DNA of 64,000 nt. Source: Azospirillum canadense. GTDB lineage: Bacteria; Pseudomonadota; Alphaproteobacteria; Azospirillales; Azospirillaceae. The position numbers and the translations under genes are program-made. The stretch covers positions 858,501-922,500 of the forward strand of contig NZ_JAOQNG010000010.1 in NCBI RefSeq assembly GCF_025961225.1, given 5' to 3'. The stretch's first letter is position 1. Every line of letters starts with the position of its first letter. The notes beneath the pieces were generated by a model that had not been told where the DNA came from, ran no database searches, and saw only the letters and a list, made by a program, of their open reading frames with translations. Shown here one piece after another: positions 1-9,367 of this stretch.

Positions 1-14
1 CCGATGCCCGCCAT
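1..14 (-). CDS. pelG: PelG, first codons only (cut by window edge)
   Basis: An ATG at 14-12 follows the pelF stop codon (18-16) by one base and reads M-A-G-I before the window ends. PelG proteins typically begin MAGIGFE, and pelG directly follows pelF in known pel operons, so this is very probably the start of the Pel inner-membrane transporter (a multi-pass flippase-like protein working with PelD, PelE and PelF). Only four full codons are visible, so the call rests mainly on position and the N-terminal match. Confidence 0.65.
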
Positions 15-15
15 G

Positions 16-1557
16 TCACGCCGCTCCCTGCGCCGGGGGGCGTTCGAACAGGCTCGGCCGCGTCGGCAGCGCGATGTGCTCGTCGTATATGCCGCGGTAG
101 ATGCGGTCGATCTCCACCTTGTCGTAGTAGCGGGCGACGCGCTGCGCGATGGCTGCGGCGCAGCGTTCCCGCCAGGGCTCGTCGAGCAGCAGGGCGCGCA
201 ATTCCCGCGCGGTGTCCAGCGGGCTCGCCAGCGGTGTGATGGCACCGCCCGGCCCCAGCGGAGGAACCTCGTCGTCGCGGCCCAGGATCAGTTCGGAGCA
301 GGAACCGACGTCCGTCGCCACGCTCGGCACGCCGGACGCGCCGGCCTCCAGGATCACCAGCGGCTGCGCCTCGCTGACGCTGGTCAGCGCGATGGCGTCC
401 ACCTTGCCCAGCCAGTCCGTCAGCTTCACGCGGCCGGCGAAGATGACCGTCTCCTCCAGACCCAGATGCTTCACGATGGTCCGGCACTCCTCGACATAGC
501 CAGGATCCTCCTCCAGCGGTCCGAGGATCATCGCCTTCAGGTCGGGGATGTCCTCGCGCAGGATGCCGGCCGCGCGGATGTAGGTCTTCACGTCCTTGAT
601 GGGCACCACGCGGCCGATCAGGGCGATGGTCGGCGGACGCTTGGAGGTGTCGCGCTGAACCTTCGAATATCCAGCGTAATCAATGCCGTTCGGGACGACC
701 TTCAAGCGGCTTGGGTCCGCGCCCTGGCGCCGCTGGAATTCCTGGTTGCCGCCGTACAGCGTGAGGATGCGGTCGCAGGCGTCGTAGCAGGCCTTCGAGT
801 AGCTTGCGAAGGTATCCAGCCAAAGGTCTCTCAGATCACGCTTTTTCTTGTCCACGACCAGCGAGGTGTCGGCCCCTTCGAACAGCCATTCGGCCATCAG
901 GATCTCGATGCGCCGCTCGTTTGTGTAGATGCCGTGCTCCGTCAGCAGGGCCGGACGGCCGGTCTCCAGCTTCGCACGGGCTGCGAACAAACCAGCGTAA
1001 CCAGTTGATATTGCGTGATAGACCTTCGCCGCAGGCATCGGCGCCAGCATCGTCGCGAACAGCCCGCTCATCAAGGCGCGGGAGCCCCAGAAATACTCCA
1101 GGAAGGAGGCGTCGGGCAGGGTTTCCCGGCACAGCCCGACCACCATGCGGAAGGCTTCCTCGGAGTTCAGCAGCACCCGCCGCCCGACCCTGCCGCGCCG
1201 GCGCGACAGCAGGCGCACGATCTCCTCGACCTCCGGAAGGCCGCCGCCCTGCTGCAAGCGCTTCAGCGGCGCCTCGATCCGGCGCATCAGCTCGGCCTTG
1301 CCGGGCACCCAGGGCCAGCCCGGATCCGGATCCTGAAGATAGACGTGGGTCAGGCCGGTGACGTTCGGCGGCAGTTCGTAGGCCATCGTGCGCGTGGCCC
1401 GGTCGGCGACCAGCGAGACGACGTGGAAGGTCAGGTCCGCGTGCGACTTGATCAGGTCATGCGTCCAGGTGGACACGCCGCCGAGGATGTAGGGGTAGGA
1501 GCCCTCCATCAGCAGGCAGACGTCGGCCGGCTCTTTGGATTTGCAGAAATCGGTCAT
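16..1557 (-). CDS. pelF: PelF, cytoplasmic Pel polysaccharide glycosyltransferase (GT4)
   Basis: A 513-residue GT4-family glycosyltransferase, close to the usual PelF length of about 507. It starts MTDFCKSKEPADV and reaches the family sequence SYPYILGGVSTWTHDLI near residue 30, the acceptor-side loop that marks PelF. The nucleotide-binding half has the EX7E signature SEAQPLVILEAG. PelF is known to polymerise the Pel backbone from UDP-sugar in the cytoplasm, in complex with PelD, PelE and PelG. The ATG at 1557 overlaps the pelE stop by four bases (ATGA), which decides this start over a much longer upstream reading frame. pelG follows after one base. Confidence 0.96.
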   Translation of the reverse strand: MTDFCKSKEPADVCLLMEGSYPYILGGVSTWTHDLIKSHADLTFHVVSLVADRATRTMAYELPPNVTGLTHVYLQDPDPGWPWVPGKAELMRRIEAPLKRLQQGGGLPEVEEIVRLLSRRRGRVGRRVLLNSEEAFRMVVGLCRETLPDASFLEYFWGSRALMSGLFATMLAPMPAAKVYHAISTGYAGLFAARAKLETGRPALLTEHGIYTNERRIEILMAEWLFEGADTSLVVDKKKRDLRDLWLDTFASYSKACYDACDRILTLYGGNQEFQRRQGADPSRLKVVPNGIDYAGYSKVQRDTSKRPPTIALIGRVVPIKDVKTYIRAAGILREDIPDLKAMILGPLEEDPGYVEECRTIVKHLGLEETVIFAGRVKLTDWLGKVDAIALTSVSEAQPLVILEAGASGVPSVATDVGSCSELILGRDDEVPPLGPGGAITPLASPLDTARELRALLLDEPWRERCAAAIAQRVARYYDKVEIDRIYRGIYDEHIALPTRPSLFERPPAQGAA

Positions 1558-2660
1558 GCGAACACCGGCTCTTTCCGGTCCTCGGCCGGAGCGCTCCACA
1601 GCGCTATGACCGACGCCAGCGTGTCGGTGCTGTCCCCGCCGTCCGGCATCAGGTCCGCGCGCCGTTCCGCCATGGCGCGCAGGTCGCCGTAGCGGCGCAG
1701 GCGGAACAGGCATTCCGCGTACCAGAACAGAACACGCCGGTCGTCCGTCCGCTCGACGAGCGGGTCCAGCGTCCGCGCGGCCTCCTCCACCAGCCCGCAG
1801 CGCAGCAGCAGGCGGCCGAAGTCGTGCCGGGCGTCATCATCATCGGGCGCAAGCTCCAGCCCACGGCGATAGCCGTCCTGGGCCTTGTCGCGGATCTCCT
1901 GCTCCCGGTTGGTGTCGAGCAGGCCGCAGAAGGCGTAGTCGTCCAGGTGCCGCGCCAGAGCCAGCCCCGCACGCGCGTCCTGTGGATTTGCCCGGGCAGC
2001 CCCATCCAGTTCCAGCCAACGTTCGTTGAACTCGTGCTCCACGCGCGCGGTGGCGGTCGCCGCCTGGACGCGCACGGACGGGTCGGAATCGGCCAGCCCG
2101 GCCTTCAGCGCTGGGGTGAAGGCCGGGCGGAAGTGCCGGGCGACCAGCGCGATCACCGCCTGCTTCTGCTGGGGCGAGCCGACCGACATGACATCCGTGA
2201 AGGACTCCGCGGCGGCGAGGTGCGAGGTTTCGCGACCCGACACAATCAGCTCGTACAGCTCCTGCGCCGGTTCGGACTGGCTTTCCGGGAACAGGGACAG
2301 GTACCAGTCCTGAAAGCCGGTGGCGTAGCGCCGGAATAGGGCGTGCAGCAGCGTCGTCAGCAGCGTGCAGGCCGGCCCGATCGGCCCCAGCACCGGCGTG
2401 GTGACGAGCAGCAGGCCAGCCAATCGCAAGTCCAGCCCGCGCCTCGCCCGCGACCGCACCCACAGTGCGACAGCCGCCACGACGCCGGCATGGCCCCCGA
2501 AGGCCACGGCAAGCCCGAAGGGCCCCGGCAGTCCGATAGCGCAGGCGACCACGCCGGCCTCCGCGGCAAGCGCCAGCGCGAGCGCGGCCAGCAGGCCGGC
2601 GGTGCCGCTGTTTGGCGCCTCCTCCAGCACGGCGTCTGCGGGTTCGGCGTGGCTGGTCAT
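1554..2660 (-). CDS. pelE: PelE, inner-membrane component of the Pel synthase complex
   Basis: 368 residues. The N-terminal third is hydrophobic, with probable membrane segments near residues 22-42, 49-67 and 79-98. The rest is soluble and helical: HEAT-like helices (SDPSVRVQAATATARVEHEF) followed by TPR-like repeats (GYRRGLELAPDDDDARHDFGRLLL). Membrane anchors plus a TPR tail, placed between pelD and pelF, match PelE, which holds PelF at the membrane. The ATG at 2660 overlaps the pelD stop by four bases and its own stop overlaps the pelF ATG, so the three genes are probably translationally coupled. Confidence 0.9.
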   Translation of the reverse strand: MTSHAEPADAVLEEAPNSGTAGLLAALALALAAEAGVVACAIGLPGPFGLAVAFGGHAGVVAAVALWVRSRARRGLDLRLAGLLLVTTPVLGPIGPACTLLTTLLHALFRRYATGFQDWYLSLFPESQSEPAQELYELIVSGRETSHLAAAESFTDVMSVGSPQQKQAVIALVARHFRPAFTPALKAGLADSDPSVRVQAATATARVEHEFNERWLELDGAARANPQDARAGLALARHLDDYAFCGLLDTNREQEIRDKAQDGYRRGLELAPDDDDARHDFGRLLLRCGLVEEAARTLDPLVERTDDRRVLFWYAECLFRLRRYGDLRAMAERRADLMPDGGDSTDTLASVIALWSAPAEDRKEPVFA

Positions 2661-4045
2661 TCCGCCCCCACCTTCTGCGCCGTAAAGGAGATCGGCAGGT
2701 CGGCGAGATCGGCCGGCAGGGCCTTGCGGACGGACGCCTCCAGTCGTTCGGACACCAGTTGGGCCCGGTCCATCGGCGTGCCGGGCAGGACGACGCCGAA
2801 CACCATGCCGTGCTGGCCGACGTCGCAGGCCATGTCCGTGTCGCGCAGCCCCTGCCGCACCGCCCGCCCGATGGCGGCCGCGACCTCCGCCCGCCGGTCT
2901 GCGCTCAGCCGGGACAGGCCCTGCGGCCGAATGGTGACGGTGGTCGTCTCGAAGCCGAGCCGTCGGCCCAGGTTCGCCAGGAAGATCGCTTGCCGGTCGA
3001 TGAAGCCCGACGAATAGAGCGAGCCGTCGCCCGAATAGAGGCGTTGCTCGTTCAGCTCCCGGAACTGCCGCGCCTTGGCCAGGGCCGTACCGATCCATTC
3101 GCAGAGAATGCGGAAGTTCTCCAGGCTGTTCACGCCGAGATCCAGGAATCCCAGGCTTTCGATCTTCAGCATGCCGACGACCTCGCCCGTGTCGTCGCTG
3201 ACCAGCGGGCCAGCCAGGACGCCCTCACCTTTCAGGATGCGCTCGTCCTCAGCGCGGGCGACGCACAGGATGCGCTGGCGGCCGACCACCGTTTCGAACA
3301 GCTGGGAGGAATGGTCGAACCAGCGGGCGTAGCTGTCGTCCTCGTCGTCCCACCCCTCGTTCGTCACCGATTCCAGGACGTCGTTGTTCAGAAGGAACAG
3401 CGAGAACTTCTCCGGCCGCATGACGGAGCGGACCAGGTCGGCGACGCCCAGCACCACCTCGCCCTCGTCCAGCTTGTCGATGGCGCGGGCCGCTTGGTAG
3501 AGCGTGAAAACGGTGCGCAGCTGGCCGGCGACGCGGGTTTCCAGGCTCTCCTTGACCGATTTCAGCTGCCGGTAGGAACGCGTGATGGCGTCCGATTCCC
3601 GGCGGGCGAGGTCCAGGTGGGCGCGCAACTCGTCCCGTTCCCGGATCTGGCGCATGCGCAGTTCGCCGAACATCACGGCGGCGACCAGCCACAGGATGGG
3701 CTCCCGGCTGATCGTGAACAGATACTGATAGAAGTCTTGAGAGATCAGCTGTTCCGGCAGGTTGCCGACCCGCAGAGCCAGCGACGCCACGACGGCGGCC
3801 AGCACGCCCTCGTTCGTGCCGTACTGGATGGCCAGCAGCAGGACCGGTATCCAGAAGGGATGCGGCTGCACCCCGTCGAAGCGCAGGCCGGCCCCGACCG
3901 CCGCATCGAGCCCCAACGCCACCAGAAAGAACAGGGCAAGCTCCACCAGCGCCACGCGGCGCAGGCCGAGGACGCGGCGCGGTCCGGCCTGCGCCGCCGC
4001 CGGGCTTCCGGGATTGAGACCCGGTTCCAATGTGGAGTCGCTCAT
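2657..4045 (-). CDS. pelD: PelD, c-di-GMP receptor of the Pel system
   Basis: 462 residues, against 455 in Pseudomonas aeruginosa. The order is: four hydrophobic segments between residues 33 and 128, a short coiled coil (130-180), a GAF domain (about 178-325) and a degenerate GGDEF domain with no GG[D/E]EF active site. The inhibitory-site-like motif R401-D-T-D404 is present, with a further Arg at 434, matching the spacing of the R/D/R residues that bind c-di-GMP in characterised PelD. This predicts post-translational activation of Pel synthesis by c-di-GMP. The start at 4045 leaves 41 bases after pelC; the stop overlaps the pelE ATG. Confidence 0.95.
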   Translation of the reverse strand: MSDSTLEPGLNPGSPAAAQAGPRRVLGLRRVALVELALFFLVALGLDAAVGAGLRFDGVQPHPFWIPVLLLAIQYGTNEGVLAAVVASLALRVGNLPEQLISQDFYQYLFTISREPILWLVAAVMFGELRMRQIRERDELRAHLDLARRESDAITRSYRQLKSVKESLETRVAGQLRTVFTLYQAARAIDKLDEGEVVLGVADLVRSVMRPEKFSLFLLNNDVLESVTNEGWDDEDDSYARWFDHSSQLFETVVGRQRILCVARAEDERILKGEGVLAGPLVSDDTGEVVGMLKIESLGFLDLGVNSLENFRILCEWIGTALAKARQFRELNEQRLYSGDGSLYSSGFIDRQAIFLANLGRRLGFETTTVTIRPQGLSRLSADRRAEVAAAIGRAVRQGLRDTDMACDVGQHGMVFGVVLPGTPMDRAQLVSERLEASVRKALPADLADLPISFTAQKVGAE

Positions 4046-4086
4046 GCCGCGGTTCTTTCCAATGGCGGTCCCCAATGGCGGTCCGG

Positions 4087-4710
4087 TCAGGAAGCGCCCT
4101 TATCCACGCCCGCGCGCAGCCCGGCCAGCATGCGCTCGACGACGCGCTGCGCGAGGTTGTTCACGCTGTCGCGGGCGAAGTAGCTGCGCCCGGCCTGCGA
4201 CTGGCTGGAGGCCCACAGCACCGTCCCGTCCGACGCCCGCACCAGACGGGCGTTCATGCCGACGACCGGCTCCTCGCGCAGGCCGTGCTGGTAGCCGTAT
4301 TCCGTGACGCTGCCCACCAGCACCGCGTCGACGCCGAGCGTCCGCCCGACCTCCTGCGCGTAGGTGGTCTCGGTCAGCTTCTCCACGTCCACCTTGGCAC
4401 TGATCAGCTGGTTGCGGACCCGGCTCGCCTCCACGACGCGGAACAGGTTCATGCCGTAGAGGTTGGTGGACACCAGATCCGACGCGATCATGCCCGCGTT
4501 CTGGTGGGTCGTCAGGTTCTCGAAGGGCAGGACGGCCACCGTGGCGCCGCTGCGCAGCACGGAGACCTCCCCGCCCGCGAAGTCGCGGCTGGTGCCCCGG
4601 CTGCACCCCGACACGGCCACCGCCACGCCGATCACCATGCCAATTGCCATGGCCGCCCTCAGCGCCATTCCCAGCCCCGGCATCATCCCTCTCCGCCCGT
4701 CCGTCGTCAT
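4087..4710 (-). CDS. pelC: PelC, outer-membrane lipoprotein
   Basis: 207 residues from the ATG at 4710. A basic N-terminus and hydrophobic stretch lead to a lipobox (AVSG-Cys36). The mature part has the ATVAVLPFENLTTHQNAG opening and alternating strand/helix pattern of PelC, which forms a ring in the periplasm beneath the PelB porin. Usual length is about 172, so the N-terminus is somewhat long. A TTG at 4740 overlaps the pelB-barrel stop codon, and ATGs at 4686 and 4683 are also possible. I prefer 4710 because a GGGGGA stretch lies upstream and all choices give the same mature lipoprotein. Confidence 0.9.
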   Translation of the reverse strand: MTTDGRRGMMPGLGMALRAAMAIGMVIGVAVAVSGCSRGTSRDFAGGEVSVLRSGATVAVLPFENLTTHQNAGMIASDLVSTNLYGMNLFRVVEASRVRNQLISAKVDVEKLTETTYAQEVGRTLGVDAVLVGSVTEYGYQHGLREEPVVGMNARLVRASDGTVLWASSQSQAGRSYFARDSVNNLAQRVVERMLAGLRAGVDKGAS

Positions 4711-4736
4711 GTCCGCCCGTTCCCCCAACCGCGCCG

Positions 4737-6308
4737 TCAATAGCGCATGATCAGATAGCCGCCCGCCGCGGTGGCGGTGGCGCCGTTGCCGCGCGCCGTG
4801 GCGCGGGTGTAGCTGGCCCGCAGGCCGAGTTCCAGACTCTCCAGGGGCTCGTAGGCGAGGGCCAGCGAGCCTTGCGGCCCGCCCTGCCCGCGCCGATCGT
4901 AGGCGTAGCCACCCTGGAGGTTGTAGCGCAAATAATCGGTCAGAGCGTCGTCCAGCGCGAGCTGAAGCGCGTGCACCTCGCGCGTCTGGACCGGCAGGGG
5001 CTGGTAGATGGCCCCGGCCTCGTTGACCCGGTCGGCGCGCCGCGTGACATATTCCGCGTCCAGCACATAGGCGATGCTGGTCACCGGCCCGTCACGCGTC
5101 AGCACGTAGCGGACCGCCCCCTCCACTGTCGCCGAGCTGGCGAGGTCGCTGTCCCCCGTAAGGCCGTAGCGGTTCCAGCCGGCGCCCATGTTGGCGGACC
5201 AGCGATCCGACAGCCGCTCCTCGTGGCTCAGGAAGACGCGGTCGCGTCGGCCGCCGCCGACGATGCCCTCGATGAAGGTGTAGTTCGGTTCCCGCCACGC
5301 CACGCCGGCGCGGGTCTCCGACTCCTCGTCGCGCCAGCCATGGACATAGCCGGCACCGACCGTCTTCTGCGCGGCGAACAGCGACAGGCGCGACTGCTGC
5401 AGCTCCGGCCAGTCGTGCCGCAGCGTCAGCTCCCCGCGTTGGCGGTTGCCGTGGAACGGCGCCACGGCCCCGTCGGCCCGCACCGCCTGGTCGACGTCCA
5501 CCGTCCGGTTTTCCAGCGCGTAGAGGAGGCTGGTGTTCCCGCCCACCTCCAGGCTTCCGGTCAGCCGGCCGATGCGCTGGACGTCGGCGTTCTTCACCTG
5601 GAACAGGTCCCAGTCGAGCCGCGCCTGCTCCCCACGTTCGCGCAGCAGGCTGGCCTTGCCGGCGACGAGCGACGGCTCGTCCGGAGTCAGTTCCAGGGCG
5701 CGGTCGTAGAGCCGCACCGCCTCCCGCCAGCGGCCAAGCCGCTCCTCCGCTTGGGCGAGCAGCGCCGTGGACTGGGCGTCGTTTGGGTTGGCACGCAGCA
5801 GGTCGATCAGCAGGCTGCGCGCCTCCCGCACGTCGCCCTGCTCCATCAGCGTGACCGCGCGGAAATAGTCGATGCGCCGCTGCGCTGCCTGTTCCGCAGA
5901 CTGCTCCTCCGCGCTGCGCCGGTCGGCCCGCCGTTCGCGGGTGAAGGCGATGCTCACCCCGTTGGCCTCGACGGCGACCTCCGCGGTCACCCCCTGGGCG
6001 AGCACCAGAAGCACGCTGTCATAGCCGTAGAGGACATTGTCCACCCAGCCCTGGAGCCGGTCGGGGATAGTCTCCAGCGGGGCGTCGCCGAGCGGGCGGG
6101 ACGCGCGGAGCGTCAGCTCGCGGCCGTCGAGCCCCGGACTCACCGTGACCGCGCCGGGCCAGCGGAGCGTCAGCCGCGCGCCGGACTCCTCGCGGGTCGC
6201 CTCGACGCGCACGGCAGCGGCTTTGGTTTGCGCGATGGCTGGGGTTGCGACGGCCAGCAGCAGCGCGCCGGCGAGCGCGCGGACACTCTTACGGAAGGCT
6301 GAGCACAC
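4737..6308 (-). CDS. pelB: PelB C-terminal part: outer-membrane beta-barrel exporter as a separate protein
   Basis: 523 residues corresponding to the C-terminal half of PelB. It has its own signal peptide (hydrophobic ALAGALLLAVATPAIA, cleavage near residue 26), an N-terminal domain of about 110 residues, two or three TPR repeats (about 140-230), then a beta-barrel of about 290 residues ending in the typical C-terminal aromatic (YLIMRY). The barrel should export cationic Pel across the outer membrane through the PelC ring. It starts with GTG at 6308 and overlaps the end of the TPR gene by 20 bases. In Pseudomonas the two parts are one protein of about 1190 residues, so this is a natural split with an added signal peptide. 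Confidence 0.88.
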   Translation of the reverse strand: MCSAFRKSVRALAGALLLAVATPAIAQTKAAAVRVEATREESGARLTLRWPGAVTVSPGLDGRELTLRASRPLGDAPLETIPDRLQGWVDNVLYGYDSVLLVLAQGVTAEVAVEANGVSIAFTRERRADRRSAEEQSAEQAAQRRIDYFRAVTLMEQGDVREARSLLIDLLRANPNDAQSTALLAQAEERLGRWREAVRLYDRALELTPDEPSLVAGKASLLRERGEQARLDWDLFQVKNADVQRIGRLTGSLEVGGNTSLLYALENRTVDVDQAVRADGAVAPFHGNRQRGELTLRHDWPELQQSRLSLFAAQKTVGAGYVHGWRDEESETRAGVAWREPNYTFIEGIVGGGRRDRVFLSHEERLSDRWSANMGAGWNRYGLTGDSDLASSATVEGAVRYVLTRDGPVTSIAYVLDAEYVTRRADRVNEAGAIYQPLPVQTREVHALQLALDDALTDYLRYNLQGGYAYDRRGQGGPQGSLALAYEPLESLELGLRASYTRATARGNGATATAAGGYLIMRY

Positions 6309-9300
6309 GGCGCGCCTCCGTCATCCGGCCACTGTCGATCAGCATTGACGCGTAGTCCGCCTTCAACTGACGGTCGGCCGGCCGCAGCTTGCGCAGGGCC
6401 TCGAACAGAACCACCGCGTCGTCCACCTTGCCCAGCCGGTGCAGGATATTCGCCTCCGTCTGCACGACGTTGTCGCTCTTGGCCTTCAGCGCGCGGACCT
6501 GCTCCAGCGCGCGGCGGTAGAAGGGTACGGCCTCGGTCGGCCGTTTCTGAGCGGTCAGGGACTCGCCGAGGAAGTAGTTGGCCTCATAATCGCCCGCCCC
6601 CTTGGCGAGGAAGCCGCGCAGCAGCCGTTCCGCGTCGCCCAGCCGGTTCTCGTCGTAAGCCAGCATGCCCAGCTGGCGCAGCGCGTCACCGTCATCGGGC
6701 TTGTGCGCCAGCACGGCCTTCCAGGCCTCGGCGGCGGCGCCGCGCTGGCGGGTCTGCTCCGCCAGACGGGCGTAGCGGCGCAGGCGTTCCGGCTCCCGTT
6801 CCTGCCCAACGGCGGACTTGACAGCCTCTGCCAACTCCTTGCCCTTGCCCTGGGCGGCGAGCGCCTCGATGTAGGGGCCTTTCAGGTCCTTGGCCGCGGG
6901 CGCGCCGGCCTGCCCCAGCCGGTCTGCGACCCGACGCGCCCCGCCGAGTTCCGCGAGGCGGTCGTACCAAGCCGCTTGTTCGGCGGGGGAGGTCGCCCCT
7001 TTCGCCCGCCCCTCGATCCAGTCGAGCGCCGCTGCCGGCGGGCGCGGACCCCATAGGTAGGTCAGCTGCTTGAAGTCCGGGCTGTCCGGCCCCTGCCCGG
7101 CCGCGAGGCGCAGCAGCGCCTGTTCGGCGGAGGCCTTGTCATCCTGGTCGAGCAACGCGAAGGCGATCTCGCGCCGTTCCTTGGCCGGCACCCGGTCGTC
7201 GCCGGCGCGGGCAACCAGATAGCGGCGCAACTCGTCCTTGCGCCCCAGCTTTGTCAGCGCATCCCGGTACAGGCCGTCCCAGCGCGCCTCGCCGCTGGCG
7301 GCCAGCTGTTTCAGCACGGGAAGGGCGCGCGCCGGCCCCGCGACGTCGAGCAGCAGTCCGGCGTGATCCTCCCGCCCCTTCGCGTCCAGGTCGGGACGCG
7401 CGAGGTCCGCTTCCAACAGGTCGGCCAACTCCCCGATGGCCCCCGCCTTGCGGGCGGCGTCCGCGTAGGCGAACAACCACTCCCCGCCCAGCCGCCGCGC
7501 CCGGTCGCGCAGCAGCGGCAGCGCGGGCTGGTAAGCCTTGAGGTCGAGCAGCGTGTAGACGAGCGCCGTCTCCTCCTCCTCGCGCAGGCCTCCCTTGGCG
7601 AGCTTGGCGGCGACGAAGCGGGCCAACTCCTCGTTGCGGCCGAGCGCACCGAGGGCCGCCGCATAGGCCGATTCAACCTCGGCACCTCCATCGGCGAGCA
7701 TCGCCGTCAGGTGCGGCAAGGCGTCGGCGGGCCGTTTGGCCGACAGCAAAGCAACGGCGAGCGCAAAGCGGCTGCGCGGCGTTGGAGCCGCAGCGTAGAC
7801 CCGCTCCGCCGCCTTCAGCGCCAGGGCGGAGGCGCCCCGCTCGGCCGCGATTCCGGCGATGTCCTGCAACAACGCGGGATCAAGCCGGGGATGCGCATCG
7901 AGCCAGGACGCGACCTGGGCGGCGTCGCCGGCCTTGGCGGCCAGCCGCAACCAGCCGAGATCCGCCGCCTGCGACGGCGAGGCGGCACGGCGCGCGTTGA
8001 ACCAGGCGACGCCTACCTTTGCACGGTCGAGGTCAAGGAACAGGCCGCCCAACTCCTCCAGAACTTCGTCCGGCAGCGCTCCGCTCAGGGGCAAACGGTC
8101 GAAAGCGTCGGCGGCTGCCCCGCGCTGCCCGGCGCGGTCCAAAAGGCGCACGGCGGCCAGATGCTCGGCCAGCGGCAGCGTCGCGTCGGCGAGCGCCACC
8201 CGCGCTTGGCGCCCCGCCTCCCCCTTGTTCCCGCGGGCGATGGCGATGTTCGCGGCGAGCACCGGGTGCTTCGCCAGGACGGCGTCGCCCAGTTCCCGCG
8301 TCATACGGTCGAGGACTGCCTCGTCACGCTCCCGGAAGGCCGTCTCGGCCATGCCGACCAGCGCCCAGTCGGGGATCAAGTTGAGGTCGCGTCCCTTGGC
8401 CGTCTCCAGCGCCTTCCGTCCCATGCCGACATTCATCTGCAAGGCAACCAGCCGGCCGAGCGACAGGTCGTCCACCGCGTCCGGCAGCGCCTCCAGCCGC
8501 GCCCGCGCCTCGCCCATCCGGTCTGCGGCGGTCAGCAGGTCGATGTAGGTCAGTTCCAGCGCCAGCGGGCGGCCCGGATCGGCCAGCTTCGGTTCCAGCA
8601 GCTTGACGGACAGGTCGGGGCGGTTTGCCGCAGCAAGCTGGCTGAGCAGGCCGATGGTGTCGCCCACGGTGGCGTCCAGCGCGATCCACTGCCGGGCGCG
8701 TGCGTAGGCCTCCCCCGCCCGCCCCTGGTCGAGCAGCAGGCTCATCAGCAGTTCGCGACCGTTCGGCTCGATGGCCCCCTTGGCCCGGTCGTCGGCCCGG
8801 CCCAGCCGTTCAATCGCCTCCGCGGTGGCGCCTTGCGAGGCCAGCAGCGTTCCAAGTTCCATCTGGGCATCGCCGTCGTCGGGGCGTAGGTCGCAGTACT
8901 GGCGCAACGCGTCGATTTGCCGGTCGATTTGGCCGTGGAAGCCGGCCAGAGTGGCCATTTCCCGGTAGTTTTCGTCGGTCGGGCGCAGCCGGGCCAGAAC
9001 CTCCAGGTTCTCCAGGTAATCGCCCATGCGCTGGGCGTCGCGGTAGAGGCGGGAGAGGATCTGCCGTCCCTCGGCGTAGGAGGCGTTCGCTTCCGGCTCG
9101 CGGGCGACGAACGCCTCCATCAGCGCGATCGCCCGGTCGACCTCGCCGCCGTCGAGGTACAGGCGGGTCAGCGGCATGACGGTCGCGGCCGAATGGTCGC
9201 CCGCGTCGAAGCGCTGCTCGTAGGCCAGCCGCGCGGTCGCGTAGTCCTGGTCGCGGAACTTCTGGAGGGCCAGTTCCTCGCCGCGCGGAATCAGCAGCAG

Positions 9301-9357
9301 GCTCACGCCGACGCCGACCGCAAGCATCACAAGGACGAACAGGATGTTCGCGCGCAT
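6289..9357 (-). CDS. pelB: PelB N-terminal part: membrane-anchored periplasmic TPR scaffold as a separate protein
   Basis: 1022 residues with a single N-terminal membrane segment (residues 4-23) and then almost continuous TPR-type helical repeats to the end, for example the block ALRQLGMLAYDENRLGDAER near the C-terminus. In characterised PelB the TPR region spans the periplasm and binds PelA, stimulating its deacetylase. No barrel is present in this reading frame; the barrel is in the next gene, overlapping by 20 bases. The start at 9357 lies ten bases after the pelA stop. An independent TPR protein could interact with the barrel protein through the TPRs kept on the latter. Confidence 0.88.
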   Translation of the reverse strand: MRANILFVLVMLAVGVGVSLLLIPRGEELALQKFRDQDYATARLAYEQRFDAGDHSAATVMPLTRLYLDGGEVDRAIALMEAFVAREPEANASYAEGRQILSRLYRDAQRMGDYLENLEVLARLRPTDENYREMATLAGFHGQIDRQIDALRQYCDLRPDDGDAQMELGTLLASQGATAEAIERLGRADDRAKGAIEPNGRELLMSLLLDQGRAGEAYARARQWIALDATVGDTIGLLSQLAAANRPDLSVKLLEPKLADPGRPLALELTYIDLLTAADRMGEARARLEALPDAVDDLSLGRLVALQMNVGMGRKALETAKGRDLNLIPDWALVGMAETAFRERDEAVLDRMTRELGDAVLAKHPVLAANIAIARGNKGEAGRQARVALADATLPLAEHLAAVRLLDRAGQRGAAADAFDRLPLSGALPDEVLEELGGLFLDLDRAKVGVAWFNARRAASPSQAADLGWLRLAAKAGDAAQVASWLDAHPRLDPALLQDIAGIAAERGASALALKAAERVYAAAPTPRSRFALAVALLSAKRPADALPHLTAMLADGGAEVESAYAAALGALGRNEELARFVAAKLAKGGLREEEETALVYTLLDLKAYQPALPLLRDRARRLGGEWLFAYADAARKAGAIGELADLLEADLARPDLDAKGREDHAGLLLDVAGPARALPVLKQLAASGEARWDGLYRDALTKLGRKDELRRYLVARAGDDRVPAKERREIAFALLDQDDKASAEQALLRLAAGQGPDSPDFKQLTYLWGPRPPAAALDWIEGRAKGATSPAEQAAWYDRLAELGGARRVADRLGQAGAPAAKDLKGPYIEALAAQGKGKELAEAVKSAVGQEREPERLRRYARLAEQTRQRGAAAEAWKAVLAHKPDDGDALRQLGMLAYDENRLGDAERLLRGFLAKGAGDYEANYFLGESLTAQKRPTEAVPFYRRALEQVRALKAKSDNVVQTEANILHRLGKVDDAVVLFEALRKLRPADRQLKADYASMLIDSGRMTEARRVLSLP

Positions 9358-9367
9358 CCCGCTCCCC

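Noticed and set aside
2612..4183. Long plus-strand open frame opposite pelD
   Set aside because: It is a high-GC shadow: no ribosome site, composition dominated by Arg/Gly/Pro, and pelD on the other strand is clearly real.
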